This document shows, one piece after another, positions 53,436-62,103 of a stretch of 64,000 bases of DNA (the stretch's first letter is position 1; each line of letters begins with the position of its first letter). The notes beneath the pieces were generated by a model, which was given only the letters and a program-made list of their open reading frames with translations, ran no database searches and was not told the origin of the DNA. The position numbers were made by a program, and so were the translations under genes. The DNA lies in contig KE159795.1 in assembly GCA_000403475.2 (NCBI GenBank), forward strand, positions 2,124,417 through 2,188,416, in the 5' to 3' direction. This stretch comes from Lachnospiraceae bacterium MD308. GTDB taxonomy: Bacteria; Bacillota; Clostridia; Lachnospirales; Lachnospiraceae.

Positions 53436-54245
53436 TTATTTTGACAATACTTCTATACCGGTCTCGGTTACGAGAACCATGTATTCCGTCTGGGCGGACA
53501 GGCCATCGTCAATGGTATATACTGTCCAGCCGTTATCTTCATCGACGAAGAAATCACAGCTTCCTTCATTAATCATAGGCTCGATGGTAAACATCATACC
53601 GGGTACAAGTACCATCTCTGTCCCTTTTGGCGTGACATAGCTGACGAAAGGGTCCTCGTGAAATTCAAGGCCGATTCCGTGTCCGCCGATGTCTTCTACG
53701 ACGGAGTAGCCGTGTCGCTGGGCGTGAGTGTTGATTGCATGGGCGATATCGCCTAAGTGTCCCCATGGCTTTGCAGCTTTAAGACCGAGTTCTACACATT
53801 CTCTTGATACGCGCACGAGCTGCCTGGCCTCGGGAGAGGGGTCTCCAATCATAAACATCCGGGAGGCGTCGGAATAATAGCCGTCCAAAATGGTCGAGAC
53901 ATCTATGTTCACAATGTCTCCGTCCTCTAAAAATTCGTATTTGTCCGGGATGCCGTGGCAGATGACATTGTTGATGGAGGTGCATACGCTCTTTGGGAAA
54001 CCCTGATAGTGAAGAGGCGCCGGAATGCCGCCATGCTTTGTAGTGAAGTCATAGACAAGCCGGTCTATTTCTTCCGTATTCATGCCTGCATGAATATGCT
54101 CGGCTACATGGTCAAGCACCGCAGTATTTAAGGCGGCACTTTTTTTAATCTTTTTAATCTGCGCCGAAGTTTTCAAGAGCGAACGGTCAGGGACGAGCTG
54201 CCCTCTCGCTGCAAGTGTCCACAGCTTTATATCTAATTTGTCCAC
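53436..54245 (-). CDS. map: Methionine aminopeptidase, type I
   Basis: 269 residues. The metal ligands of the pita-bread fold are visible: two Asp in VNIDVSTILDGYYSDASRMF, His in GGHGIGLEFHEDP, Glu in MFTIEPMIN, and Glu in SAQTEYMVLVT. It removes initiator Met from nascent proteins. Start GTG 54245 (VDKLDIKLWTL) is preferred: AGCAGGT precedes it, and the longer in-frame extension is not conserved. The N-terminal 30 residues lack the SEC-C zinc motif seen in some clostridial Map proteins. A further Map may exist elsewhere. Confidence 0.92.
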   Translation of the reverse strand: MDKLDIKLWTLAARGQLVPDRSLLKTSAQIKKIKKSAALNTAVLDHVAEHIHAGMNTEEIDRLVYDFTTKHGGIPAPLHYQGFPKSVCTSINNVICHGIPDKYEFLEDGDIVNIDVSTILDGYYSDASRMFMIGDPSPEARQLVRVSRECVELGLKAAKPWGHLGDIAHAINTHAQRHGYSVVEDIGGHGIGLEFHEDPFVSYVTPKGTEMVLVPGMMFTIEPMINEGSCDFFVDEDNGWTVYTIDDGLSAQTEYMVLVTETGIEVLSK

Positions 54246-54439
54246 AATGATTACCTGCTTTCTGCTACAATATATGCTTATTATAGCACTATCGCCTCGT
54301 CTATTCAGCATATGCCGTATAGAATTTTTGCGATTATCTGCGCTGTTTTCTGTGCAAAAGTATAAAATCCTTGTCATTGACACGGATTGCGGGATAGTAT
54401 AAACTTATTTTAAATAAATGAACCGGGTGGTCAGGAAAG

Positions 54440-55615
54440 ATGGATGAATTAACACGTATCTTAAAGGAAAAGCTGAATAAGGACTTTGTATCTGCTGTCT
54501 TGAGCAATCCAAGGGATAAAGGGCAGGCGTCAAAGGCGAAAGTGCGCCCGGTGAGGCAAAAGGGACGGCTGATGTTCCAGATTGAGATGTTTCGGAACAA
54601 TCAGGCATTCCATGAGAATCTGGATGCAGACAGGGCTGCGGACAGGCTTGCAGAATATATGGAAAATTTCCGGCAGATGCAGTTGGAGAGCGGTACTGAA
54701 TTGTATACGGTATTGGTAAGCAAAAAAGGTAAGGTTACAGTTAAAAAGAAACAAAATGTTTCGTCAACGCCTGTAAAAAACCTTTCACATAACCGGAAAA
54801 AGAGATATATCTTAGAAGAAGGGATTGAGGTTCCTTTCCTTATCGATCTTGGAGTGATGACGAAGGAAGGCAAGATTATAAACGCGAGGTTTGATAAATT
54901 CCGGCAGATTAATCGGTTCCTGGAATTTATCGAAGATGTCCTGCCGCAGCTTCCGAAAGGACGGGAGATTACGGTGCTTGATTTCGGCTGCGGAAAGTCT
55001 TATCTGACATTTGCCATGTACTATTATCTACATGAGCTTAAGGGGTATGACATCCGTATTATCGGTCTGGATCTCAAGGAGGAGGTCATCAGGAATTGCA
55101 GTGAACTGGCGGTTAAATATGGCTACGAAAAGTTGACGTTTATGAAGGGTAATATTGCAGATTATACAGGCGGCAGTCAAGTAGACCTGGTGGTTACGCT
55201 TCATGCCTGTGACACGGCCACGGATTATGCACTGGCGAAAGCCATAGAGTGGGATGCGAGGGTTATCCTGTCGGTACCTTGTTGCCAGCATGAACTGAAC
55301 GGGCAGATAGAGAGGACTGAAAAATGTGGGGACAAGCGGCTGCTGGCGCTTGAACCAGTGTTAAAGTATGGAATTTTAAAAGAGCGTATGGCGGCGCTTT
55401 TAACGGATGGACTGCGGGCGCAGTATCTGGAGAGAGCGGGATATCACGTACAGGTGCTGGAATTTATTGATATGGAACATACGCCGAAGAATATATTGCT
55501 CCGGGCAGTCAAATCAGAAAGTCAGTCGGGTAAAAAATGCGCCGGGGAGAGTATAAGGGCCTGCGAAGAATTCTTTCATGTATCGCCGATGCTTGGCAGG
55601 CTGTCAAATAGATAA
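54440..55615 (+). CDS. Class I SAM-dependent methyltransferase (Methyltransf_32 type)
   Basis: 391 residues, cytoplasmic. Motif I is VLDFGCGKSYLTFAMYYYL near residue 177, with IIGLDLKEEVI (acidic ribose-binding loop) and VVTLHACDTATDYALAKAI; SVPCCQHELNGQI is the conserved Cys-containing substrate loop of the family. The N-terminal 150 residues, with ARFDKFRQINRFLEFIED, are typical of the group. Substrate unknown; relatives are predicted RNA methyltransferases. The next gene starts 11 bp after its stop. Confidence 0.85.
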   Translation: MDELTRILKEKLNKDFVSAVLSNPRDKGQASKAKVRPVRQKGRLMFQIEMFRNNQAFHENLDADRAADRLAEYMENFRQMQLESGTELYTVLVSKKGKVTVKKKQNVSSTPVKNLSHNRKKRYILEEGIEVPFLIDLGVMTKEGKIINARFDKFRQINRFLEFIEDVLPQLPKGREITVLDFGCGKSYLTFAMYYYLHELKGYDIRIIGLDLKEEVIRNCSELAVKYGYEKLTFMKGNIADYTGGSQVDLVVTLHACDTATDYALAKAIEWDARVILSVPCCQHELNGQIERTEKCGDKRLLALEPVLKYGILKERMAALLTDGLRAQYLERAGYHVQVLEFIDMEHTPKNILLRAVKSESQSGKKCAGESIRACEEFFHVSPMLGRLSNR

Positions 55616-55626
55616 GAGGGTAGAGA

Positions 55627-58077
55627 ATGAACAGGAGAAAGCTAAAGAGATATCTGCAGGAAGCGATTCTTTTAATTGCAATATTTATAATTTCATCAAC
55701 GGTATTCGGATATTATACGAACCGGGGCAAAGGAAGTATGACGGCGGATATGGACAGGGCTACGCTTCCGCAGGTCTCATTTTCCAGTAATGGGTATACT
55801 ATAAATTGTGTGCCCGGGTATGTGCAGGAGATGGAAACTTCGTCTCTGCGCGATACGATTACGCCGGTGGCTAACGGTAAAATTGAGGTTGAACTGACCC
55901 CCTACGATAATGAAATCAGCAGTGTGCAGTTTAAAATATTTTCTCTGGATGGAAAAGAAAAGCTTTTAGAGGCTGAGGTGGAGAGCCCGGGAGAATCCGT
56001 ATCAGTGGCTATGCAGGATTTGACGGTAATTGCTGAGGAGAGGGTTCTTGAGATTGTGCTGAAGCTTGCGCAGGGGAAGTCCGTTTACTATTATACAAGG
56101 ATTGTGGATGATAAGGATAAGCATATACTGGAATATCTGAATTATATAAAGGATTTTCATGAGAATTCTCTGATAAAGATGGAGGGTGTCGGTATCGGTA
56201 CGGCAATTGAGCCGGATGAGACAGGAGACAATACTACGCTGCAGCATGTGACGATTCATTCCGACTACGAGCATGTGACATGGGGGGATTTAGAACCGCG
56301 TGTAGAGGGTAGTGAGAGATGGATGATAAAAGAGATCAACAGCACCTCCTGCTCGGTTCAGCTCCAGTATCAGATTCGCGGCAAGGGTGAGGAAAATGAG
56401 GAAGATGTATATAAAGTAAAGGAATTCTTCCGCATCCGTTATAAGCCGGAAAATAAGAGGGTGCTTTTGCTGGATTATGACAGGACGATGGAACAGATTT
56501 TTGACGCAGCAAAGAAGGTGCTGAATGAAAAAGGAGTATTGCTTGGCATCGCGAACCCGGATACGCCGTATATGGCCGATAAAAGCGGAGCGCGGGTGGC
56601 ATTTGTGCAGGCAGATGAGCTTTGGTATTATGACAAGAAAGCAGACGAGTTGTCACTTGTATTCAGCTTTACGTCCGGTGAGGGTAAGGACGATAGGAAC
56701 CTGACGGCGCAGCATCAGATAAAACTCCTGGATATAGATAAGAAGGGTAATTTCTCCTTTGCGGTATATGGGTATATGAACCGGGGCGAGCATGAGGGGG
56801 AAGTAGGCGTTGCCGTATACTATTATAATGCTGCAGAAGGATGTGTAGAGGAAAAATCATTTATCTCTACCAGAAAATCCTACGGACATGTAGCGTTGGA
56901 GCTTGGTAAACTGATTTGCTACAGTGTGGCGCGGGATACCATGTATGTGTTGACGGACGGGACGCTTTATCAGATTGAGGTTGGCAAGGGCAGGATGTTT
57001 GAGCTGGCTAATGATCTGAAGGACGGACAGTATATCATATCGGAGGACGGTACACGTATGGCGTATCGGAGCGGAAAACAGCAGGATACGTCCAGAGAAG
57101 TAAAGGTGCTTACATTTGCCAGCGGAAAGAAACGGACGGTGGAGTGTGAAGAGGGCCAGAATATCGTGCCTCTGGGATTTATGGATACGGATTTTGTATA
57201 CGGTATTACACGGAAAGAAGATGAGGGAACTACATTATCCGGAGAGAGTATTACGCCGATGTGCCGGATTGAGATACAGAGCAGTAAAGGAAAAGTTGTC
57301 AAGACGTATGAGAGCGAGGGGACATATATTCTTAGCACTCAGTTTGACGGCAATATGATTACGCTCAATCGGGTAGCTAAAAGCGGCAATGTATACAATC
57401 CGATTATTGAGGAATACATTACGAACAATGAAAAAGTTGAGGAGAGTAATATTACACTTAGTTCTTATACTACTTCCCTGAAACAGCGGCAGATGCGAAT
57501 CGTCTATGGAGACGGGATTGAAAACCAAGAGCCGAAAGTGCTTCTTCCCAAGCAGGCGTTGTTTGAAAAGTCGAGAGTCTTTTCTTTTGACGAGGAATCA
57601 AAGGAAGAGCATTATCTGGTGTACGGGTATGGAGAATTGCAGGGAATTACCGAAAAGGCAGGGGATGCCGTGATACAGGCAAACGAGTATAATGGCGTTG
57701 TGGTTTCTGACAGACAGGAATATATCTGGGAGCGAGGGAATCGTGATCTGCGCTACGCGATTAGCGGGAAGAGTTCGCTGATTGAAAAGATGAGAAAACA
57801 ACTCAACGCAGGAACGGCTCCGCTGGATGTTGTGTCGCAGATTAATGGCGGGACAGGGTTGGATCTGACAGGGTGTACGCCAGAGGAGCTGCTGTATATT
57901 ATTAACCAGGACAGACCGGTAATAGCGATGAAAAACGTGAATGAGGCGATTATACTGGTGGGTTATACGGAGACGAGAATTACGTATATAGATGCTGATG
58001 ATGGAGAAAGGCATACCGCTTCTCTGAAAGAGATGGAGGAAATGACGGAGGAAAGCGGGCATACTTATATTGCATAG
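55627..58077 (+). CDS. Large extracytoplasmic protein with propeller-like core and degenerate C39-like tail
   Basis: 816 residues. A basic start is followed by one membrane helix (AILLIAIFIISSTVFGYY, about 13-30); the rest should face outside. Residues 300-600 look like repeated four-stranded units with Gly/Tyr/Asp turns (for example YYDKKADELSLVF, SEDGTRMAYRSG), as in a beta-propeller. The last 80 residues (GCTPEELLYIINQDRPVIAM, then ILVGYTETRITYIDADDGERHTASLKEM) resemble the C39-like peptidase fold, but the position expected to hold the catalytic His reads EAIILVGY, so the fold is probably inactive. Follows the methyltransferase closely, strong terminator behind. Function unknown. Confidence 0.65.
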   Translation: MNRRKLKRYLQEAILLIAIFIISSTVFGYYTNRGKGSMTADMDRATLPQVSFSSNGYTINCVPGYVQEMETSSLRDTITPVANGKIEVELTPYDNEISSVQFKIFSLDGKEKLLEAEVESPGESVSVAMQDLTVIAEERVLEIVLKLAQGKSVYYYTRIVDDKDKHILEYLNYIKDFHENSLIKMEGVGIGTAIEPDETGDNTTLQHVTIHSDYEHVTWGDLEPRVEGSERWMIKEINSTSCSVQLQYQIRGKGEENEEDVYKVKEFFRIRYKPENKRVLLLDYDRTMEQIFDAAKKVLNEKGVLLGIANPDTPYMADKSGARVAFVQADELWYYDKKADELSLVFSFTSGEGKDDRNLTAQHQIKLLDIDKKGNFSFAVYGYMNRGEHEGEVGVAVYYYNAAEGCVEEKSFISTRKSYGHVALELGKLICYSVARDTMYVLTDGTLYQIEVGKGRMFELANDLKDGQYIISEDGTRMAYRSGKQQDTSREVKVLTFASGKKRTVECEEGQNIVPLGFMDTDFVYGITRKEDEGTTLSGESITPMCRIEIQSSKGKVVKTYESEGTYILSTQFDGNMITLNRVAKSGNVYNPIIEEYITNNEKVEESNITLSSYTTSLKQRQMRIVYGDGIENQEPKVLLPKQALFEKSRVFSFDEESKEEHYLVYGYGELQGITEKAGDAVIQANEYNGVVVSDRQEYIWERGNRDLRYAISGKSSLIEKMRKQLNAGTAPLDVVSQINGGTGLDLTGCTPEELLYIINQDRPVIAMKNVNEAIILVGYTETRITYIDADDGERHTASLKEMEEMTEESGHTYIA

Positions 58078-58109
58078 CGAACGTCAGGAGATTATAAAAC
58101 AATAAAGCA

Positions 58110-58152
58110 GAGGCATACCGTATGTTTTGGGACATGCGGTATGCCTCTTTAT
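58110..58152 (+). terminator. Strong intrinsic terminator
   Basis: GAGGCATACCGTATG (58110-58124) pairs with CATGCGGTATGCCTC (58133-58147; one G-T pair) and TTTATT follows. It ends the 54440-58077 unit. Confidence 0.92.
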
Positions 58153-58204
58153 TCATGGTTCAGGGCAGATAGCGTTTACCTGCTGTTATTTTTCCAATAT
58201 CGGA

Positions 58205-58699
58205 TTAGACCGGGGTTGGACGAAATAAAATAGTTTTGTACCGTTTGAGGGCGGAGAATAATAAAAGCCCCAGCACTCCGCAAGAAAGCACTTCTCCAAT
58301 GCCAACCGTAAGCATCATAAAAGGAATCGGCAGATTAACGCCGTACCCGTAGAACAGGACGAAAGGCACGATGACCGTATTGGCCGCAATCGGGGGAAGA
58401 GGTGCCAAAAGCGGCGTATGTTCCCTGAGCCGGTATGTCAGTACAGCTCCGATAAGTGTCGCCAGGCTTCCGAAAATAATGTCCGGAAGGATGCCGCCTC
58501 CGATAATGTTGGCAATCAGGCAGCCTACAAATACTCCCGGTACAGCGGCTGGGGTAAAGAGCGGCAGTATGGTGAGAGCCTCGGAGATGCGTACCTGAAT
58601 CTCTCCGAAAGAGATTGGCCGGAACAGTAGTGTCAGCACCACATAGATAGCGGCAATCATAGCCGCCTGGGTTAAGAAAGTTACGTTTTTGTTTTTCAT
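58205..58699 (-). CDS. queT: Queuosine precursor ECF transporter, QueT family
   Basis: 164 residues with about five to six membrane helices; MKNKNVTFLTQAAMIAAIYVVLTLLFRPISFGEIQVRISEAL is the QueT start, and ISEALTILPLFTPAAVPGVFVGCLIAN the substrate-side motif. It is the substrate-binding S component for preQ1 or related precursors of tRNA queuosine, working with a shared ECF energising module. ATG 58699 is chosen because AAAGGAG precedes it. Control: the 150-base leader matches a preQ1-type riboswitch. Confidence 0.92.
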   Translation of the reverse strand: MKNKNVTFLTQAAMIAAIYVVLTLLFRPISFGEIQVRISEALTILPLFTPAAVPGVFVGCLIANIIGGGILPDIIFGSLATLIGAVLTYRLREHTPLLAPLPPIAANTVIVPFVLFYGYGVNLPIPFMMLTVGIGEVLSCGVLGLLLFSALKRYKTILFRPTPV

Positions 58700-58724
58700 G
58701 ATCTTGTTCTCCTTTAGTTTTGTT

Positions 58725-58856
58725 TTACGTGTGGAAGGTCTCGAACACACGCGCCTTAACGGGTAACAAAGAGATCCGGCGGATGTCTTTGTTATCTTCC
58801 CGTAACGGCGGGAATCGGCGGCAAGCCCCGTAAGACCTTGGTTTTTGTAGGCTTGC
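58725..58856 (-). promoter_or_regulatory. preQ1-type riboswitch (class III-like) upstream of queT
   Basis: On the minus strand the leader reads ACCAAGGTCTTACGGGGCTTGCC near its 5' side, followed by a long side stem in which TAACAAAGA pairs with TCTTTGTTA, then GTTCGAGACCTTCCACACG, where AAGGTCT of the first part can pair with AGACCTT. A pseudoknot-type core plus long extra stem just before queT is the architecture of preQ1-III. The class is recalled, not computed. Confidence 0.68.
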
Positions 58857-58866
58857 AACGAATGAA

Positions 58867-58895
58867 AGTATAGCATGGATTTCACCTAAAATCAA
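58867..58895 (-). promoter_or_regulatory. Promoter of the queT leader
   Basis: On the minus strand: TTGATT (58895-58890), 17-base spacer, TATACT (58872-58867), just upstream of the riboswitch. Confidence 0.75.
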
Positions 58896-58991
58896 GGTTT
58901 GCCTGAATTTTGCCCGAATCTGCCTGCTGCAAGATGAAACAGGACAGACAAAAACACCTCGGAAACTACATAACAAAATCTTCGACTTATA

Positions 58992-59357
58992 TCAGACGAT
59001 ATCATATCCGGCAGAAGCTAATGCTTTTAAAGCTCTGTCAAAGTTTTCCTCTTTCACAAGAATATAATCCGTGTTAAAAGTTGATACAGCAAATATTCCG
59101 ATTTTGTTCTCTGCAAGAATATCAGCCAGTTGAGAGAGAATACCAATCATTGAAAAATCCAATATTCCCTGTATTCTTAATCCTTTCCATCCATCCTCTC
59201 GTTCCAACGTATTTACAGGTGTATCTTCAGTAATACACACTAACGAATATTCTTCATCCGTTTTTCCGATGAAATAAAACTCCTTATTTAAATCAATATC
59301 ACATTGTGATGCAACTTTACAGACAGTCAAAGCGTAATCCAACTTTCTAAGTTCCAT
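58992..59357 (-). CDS. ACT domain protein
   Basis: 121 residues. The second half (GILDFSMIGILSQLADILAENKIGIFAVSTFNTDYILVKEENFDRALKALASAGYD) matches the stand-alone ACT domain family seen as ACT_7, with a similar first half (EEYSLVCITEDTPV). Such proteins bind small ligands, often amino acids; no enzyme domain is attached. A reasonable ribosome site lies before the ATG (GAGGCGAC). It is a single gene between the queT promoter and the IS element; no partner is apparent. Confidence 0.85.
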   Translation of the reverse strand: MELRKLDYALTVCKVASQCDIDLNKEFYFIGKTDEEYSLVCITEDTPVNTLEREDGWKGLRIQGILDFSMIGILSQLADILAENKIGIFAVSTFNTDYILVKEENFDRALKALASAGYDIV

Positions 59358-59540
59358 AGTCGCCTCCTAATTTTAACTTTCGTTTTATACTGTAATTGGC
59401 AGTTTTCCATCATTTTCCATGCTTAATTATACCATATTTCCAAATGGAAGCAAAGAAAACTTCCCCCGAATTAAACTATCCATTCATTTGGTTCAGGAGA
59501 ATTTCATATTTTACAAATAAATTATAAAAACAATGTTGAA

Positions 59541-61353
59541 GTAACAGTTCAGCCTATTAATTATTTCTACAGGTTTAGCACCGGCTAAAATATAGCCGGT
59601 GTGCCCATAAATATCTTCTTTATATTTTCGATCAAATCCATTTCCCTTTTTTTCAAGGTCTCTATTATGCTCATAATAGAGCAGTACATCTCGTGACCAC
59701 TTTCTTTTCGAAATCCACCTGCCATTTTTTGCCTGTTTTTTGCTTTTCGCAGGTCTCTTTCCGAAATATTGTCATCAAAAGGAACGGAAAAATCATGCAG
59801 AAATAAAAGATGATTATGACTGTACTTTTCCAGTCTGTTTAACAGTGCCTGTTCTTCCTGCTTTGCGTACCTGTGTGTAGTTTTTTTGTTCTCTTCCCTC
59901 CCTTTTTGCAGCAGTGAAAAATATTTTTTCTCATATTCCGTTATCGTTTCATCTGGCAATGCAGCGACACCCTGTTCCATAAATCCTTTTCGCAGCTTGT
60001 TCATTTCGCACAATAACGCTATCATTTCCTTTGACCATGCATTTCCGCTTTCTTCTGTATTTTTTCTCAGGTAACGAATAATGTGTACATTGCATTCTGC
60101 ATGTTCCGTTCCGAAATGATACAATGCTGTTTCATGATCATGCAGGAGTGTGCCGCTATACTGGCACAAAAAGTCTAATTTCTCCAACGCATCTATGGAT
60201 TTACTTTTCATGGCCTGATATACCACGGTGTTTTTTCTGCTAAAATTACGTATATAATTCTGCTTCCCATTGACAGTTATTGTTGTGGCATCGGTTGCCA
60301 CAATACTCTGATTCAACAGTTCGTTTTTCAAATTTGAGATGCTCTTTTCCGAAGATTGCGCAAAATTCCTGCAGAAGCTGTAGACACTTCCTTCTGATAA
60401 TTCCAGCTCTCCATTACTTGCAGCATTCAAAAAGAAGGCAATCCGGTCGTTGGACATGACTCCTTCACTGTAAAGGGACACTGCCAATGCTTTTACATTG
60501 GCACCATAAATAACATCACTGCGATATTCCGGAGGAATATGGATTTTTCCTCTTTCATCTGCGTAGATACGGATTTCTGTGATAACGGCTTCTGTTTTTA
60601 AATCAACAACATACTTTGTAACATACTTTCTGCCGGAGGCATTGCCAACTGTCTGAATCTCATGCCGGCATTTTCCAGATGCAATCTTTTCTTCTATTTT
60701 GGCTTTAGTAAGCGTAGTTCCGGCATGCCCCTTTTGCCCTCCTGGTTTACGCTCTGTTTTCTTTCTCCCATTGTAGGTATTGGCAGGTTTTACGCCCTTC
60801 TGGTCCGTTGATGGTGGGCGCGAAGTATTCGAACTGTCGTTATTGATAATGCTTTTTAGACGTGCATTGTCTTCTGTTAGTAACTGGTTTTTTTCACGTA
60901 GGATTTTATTTTCTTTTTTCAGATCAGCTATTTCCACTTTTAATTCTTTTACTTCCTGCTTGTGTTCTTTTTCAACAGAATCCAGACGTCCCATGATTTC
61001 CATAAGCTGTTGATACATTCCGTTATTATAATCACTGTTTCTTCCCATAGGACATCTCCTTCCACACATTTCTGATAAACATAGTTTATCAGAAATAGAA
61101 AGAAAAGAAAAATTCTTCCCAAAATCAATTCGTCAAAATGACGGTGTAAAAAATTTCTGTAATAATGCATAAAAGTGGATAACTTTTTTTATGTGTCTCA
61201 AAAAAGTATGTTTAAAGGGTATTAGACGTAAAATTATCCACAAAAATTTGGAAATCCTAGCAATTGAAAAAATCTCCTTCTTTTTTTGTGGATAACCATT
61301 GATGAAAACTTTTTAAAATTCTCCTTTTTGACGTTGGTAGGCTGAACTGTTAC
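59541..61353 (-). mobile_element. Complete IS66-family insertion sequence
   Basis: 1813 bp. The terminal inverted repeats are GTAACAGTTCAGCCTA at 59541-59556 and its exact reverse complement at 61338-61353. Both ends carry the GTAA...TTAC tips of IS66. The flanks 59533-59540 and 61354-61361 are both ATGTTGAA, an 8-bp target duplication of the length IS66 makes. One intact transposase gene fills it; the tnpA/tnpB accessory genes of classical IS66 are absent, as in the ISBst12-type subgroup. Intact repeats suggest recent insertion. Confidence 0.95.
59585..61048 (-). CDS. tnpC: IS66 family transposase
   Basis: 487 residues from ATG 61048 (AAGGAGA precedes it). Order: N-terminal coiled coil (EKEHKQEVKELKVEIADLKKE, about residues 20-65), the IS66 signature NDSSNTSRPPSTD near 67 with GRKKTERKPGGQKGHAGTTL, a degenerate zinc-binding region, then the DDE domain with ATDATTITVNGKQNYIR (first Asp), LLHDHETALYHFGTEHAECNVHIIRYL (second Asp, HxxC-H-R motif), and PFDDNISERDLRKAKNRQK with the Glu. 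The C-terminus GGFRKESGHEMYCSIMSIIETLKK is usual. Full length, no frameshift, so likely active. Confidence 0.95.
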   Translation of the reverse strand: MGRNSDYNNGMYQQLMEIMGRLDSVEKEHKQEVKELKVEIADLKKENKILREKNQLLTEDNARLKSIINNDSSNTSRPPSTDQKGVKPANTYNGRKKTERKPGGQKGHAGTTLTKAKIEEKIASGKCRHEIQTVGNASGRKYVTKYVVDLKTEAVITEIRIYADERGKIHIPPEYRSDVIYGANVKALAVSLYSEGVMSNDRIAFFLNAASNGELELSEGSVYSFCRNFAQSSEKSISNLKNELLNQSIVATDATTITVNGKQNYIRNFSRKNTVVYQAMKSKSIDALEKLDFLCQYSGTLLHDHETALYHFGTEHAECNVHIIRYLRKNTEESGNAWSKEMIALLCEMNKLRKGFMEQGVAALPDETITEYEKKYFSLLQKGREENKKTTHRYAKQEEQALLNRLEKYSHNHLLFLHDFSVPFDDNISERDLRKAKNRQKMAGGFRKESGHEMYCSIMSIIETLKKREMDLIENIKKIFMGTPAIF

Positions 61354-61382
61354 ATGTTGAATGTCATTTTTCACTTTTGGTA

Positions 61383-61411
61383 TTGCCTTTTAAGCTGTTT
61401 GGATATATAAT
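61383..61411 (+). promoter_or_regulatory. Promoter of the PNPOx gene leader
   Basis: TTGCCT (61383-61388), 17-base spacer, consensus TATAAT (61406-61411). It lies 30 bp outside the right end of the IS, so the IS did not disrupt it. Confidence 0.78.
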
Positions 61412-61460
61412 ATCATACGGGAAACAACGTTGCTCTTTTGCCACCGGGTAAAGAGATTAT

Positions 61461-61515
61461 GCGTCAGACTTTCTATCGTTAGGTCATAGAAGATAGAAAG
61501 TTCTGACGCTTTTTG
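61461..61515 (+). terminator. Terminator/attenuator hairpin in the leader of the PNPOx gene
   Basis: GCGTCAGACTTTCTATC (61461-61477) pairs with GATAGAAAGTTCTGACGC (61492-61509), one bulge, followed by five Ts. It lies between the promoter at 61383 and the start codon at 61550, so transcripts must pass it. CTCTTT (61433 on) can pair with AAGAG (61451 on), a possible competing stem. An unassigned leader regulator is likely. Confidence 0.7.
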
Positions 61516-61549
61516 TATTTGTGTAGGAAATCTGAAAGAGGTAAGAAAA

Positions 61550-62041
61550 ATGTTTAGAGAAATGAGAAGGAAAAAACAAATGTTATCCGTTGATGAATGT
61601 ATTGAAATTCTGAATAAAGGTACATCTGGTGTACTGGCATTATTGGGCGATCATAACTATCCATATGCTATCCCAATCAGTTATGTGTATTGTAATTCTA
61701 AACTATACTTCCACAGTGCTAAAAGCGGTCATAAAATAGACGCAATCAATAAATGCTCCAAAGCCTCCTTTTGCGTAATTGATCAAGATAATATTATACC
61801 CGAAGAATATACCACTTATTATAGAAGTGTTATTGCTTTTGGAAATATTCATATTATGGAAAATGAAATGGAAATCAAAAAGGCAATAGATAGTTTAGCA
61901 AACAAATACTATCCCGCTGGTAATGAAACAGAACGCAATGCAGAAATTGAAAAAGAATGGAAACTTTTATGCATGATAGAATTCTCTATTGAACATTTAT
62001 CCGGGAAAGAAGCGATTGAATTAACTAAAGCCAAACAATAA
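61550..62041 (+). CDS. PNPOx-fold flavin-binding protein (NimA-like)
   Basis: 163 residues, split beta-barrel of the pyridoxamine 5'-phosphate oxidase superfamily. MFREMRRKKQMLSVDECIEILNKGTSGVLALLGDHNYPYAIPISYVY is typical of NimA/MepB-like FMN-binding reductases, as are FHSAKSGHKIDAI and YRSVIAFGNIHIM. Some relatives reduce nitroimidazoles, but the substrate here is unknown. GAGGTAAG precedes the ATG. It is preceded by its own promoter and an attenuator-like hairpin. Confidence 0.85.
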   Translation: MFREMRRKKQMLSVDECIEILNKGTSGVLALLGDHNYPYAIPISYVYCNSKLYFHSAKSGHKIDAINKCSKASFCVIDQDNIIPEEYTTYYRSVIAFGNIHIMENEMEIKKAIDSLANKYYPAGNETERNAEIEKEWKLLCMIEFSIEHLSGKEAIELTKAKQ

Positions 62042-62103
62042 CTTTCACATCTGATACAATTGACAAATCAAGATGTTTTCTTTATGGTAAGTAATAATAA
62101 AAT

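Noticed and set aside
54246-54383. N-terminal extension of methionine aminopeptidase
   Set aside because: The extra 46 residues are not Map-like and cover the likely promoter; GTG 54245 has the ribosome site.
60000-61353. Possible larger transposon carrying the PNPOx gene as cargo
   Set aside because: Inverted ends and 8-bp duplications define an element that ends at 61353, before the PNPOx gene.
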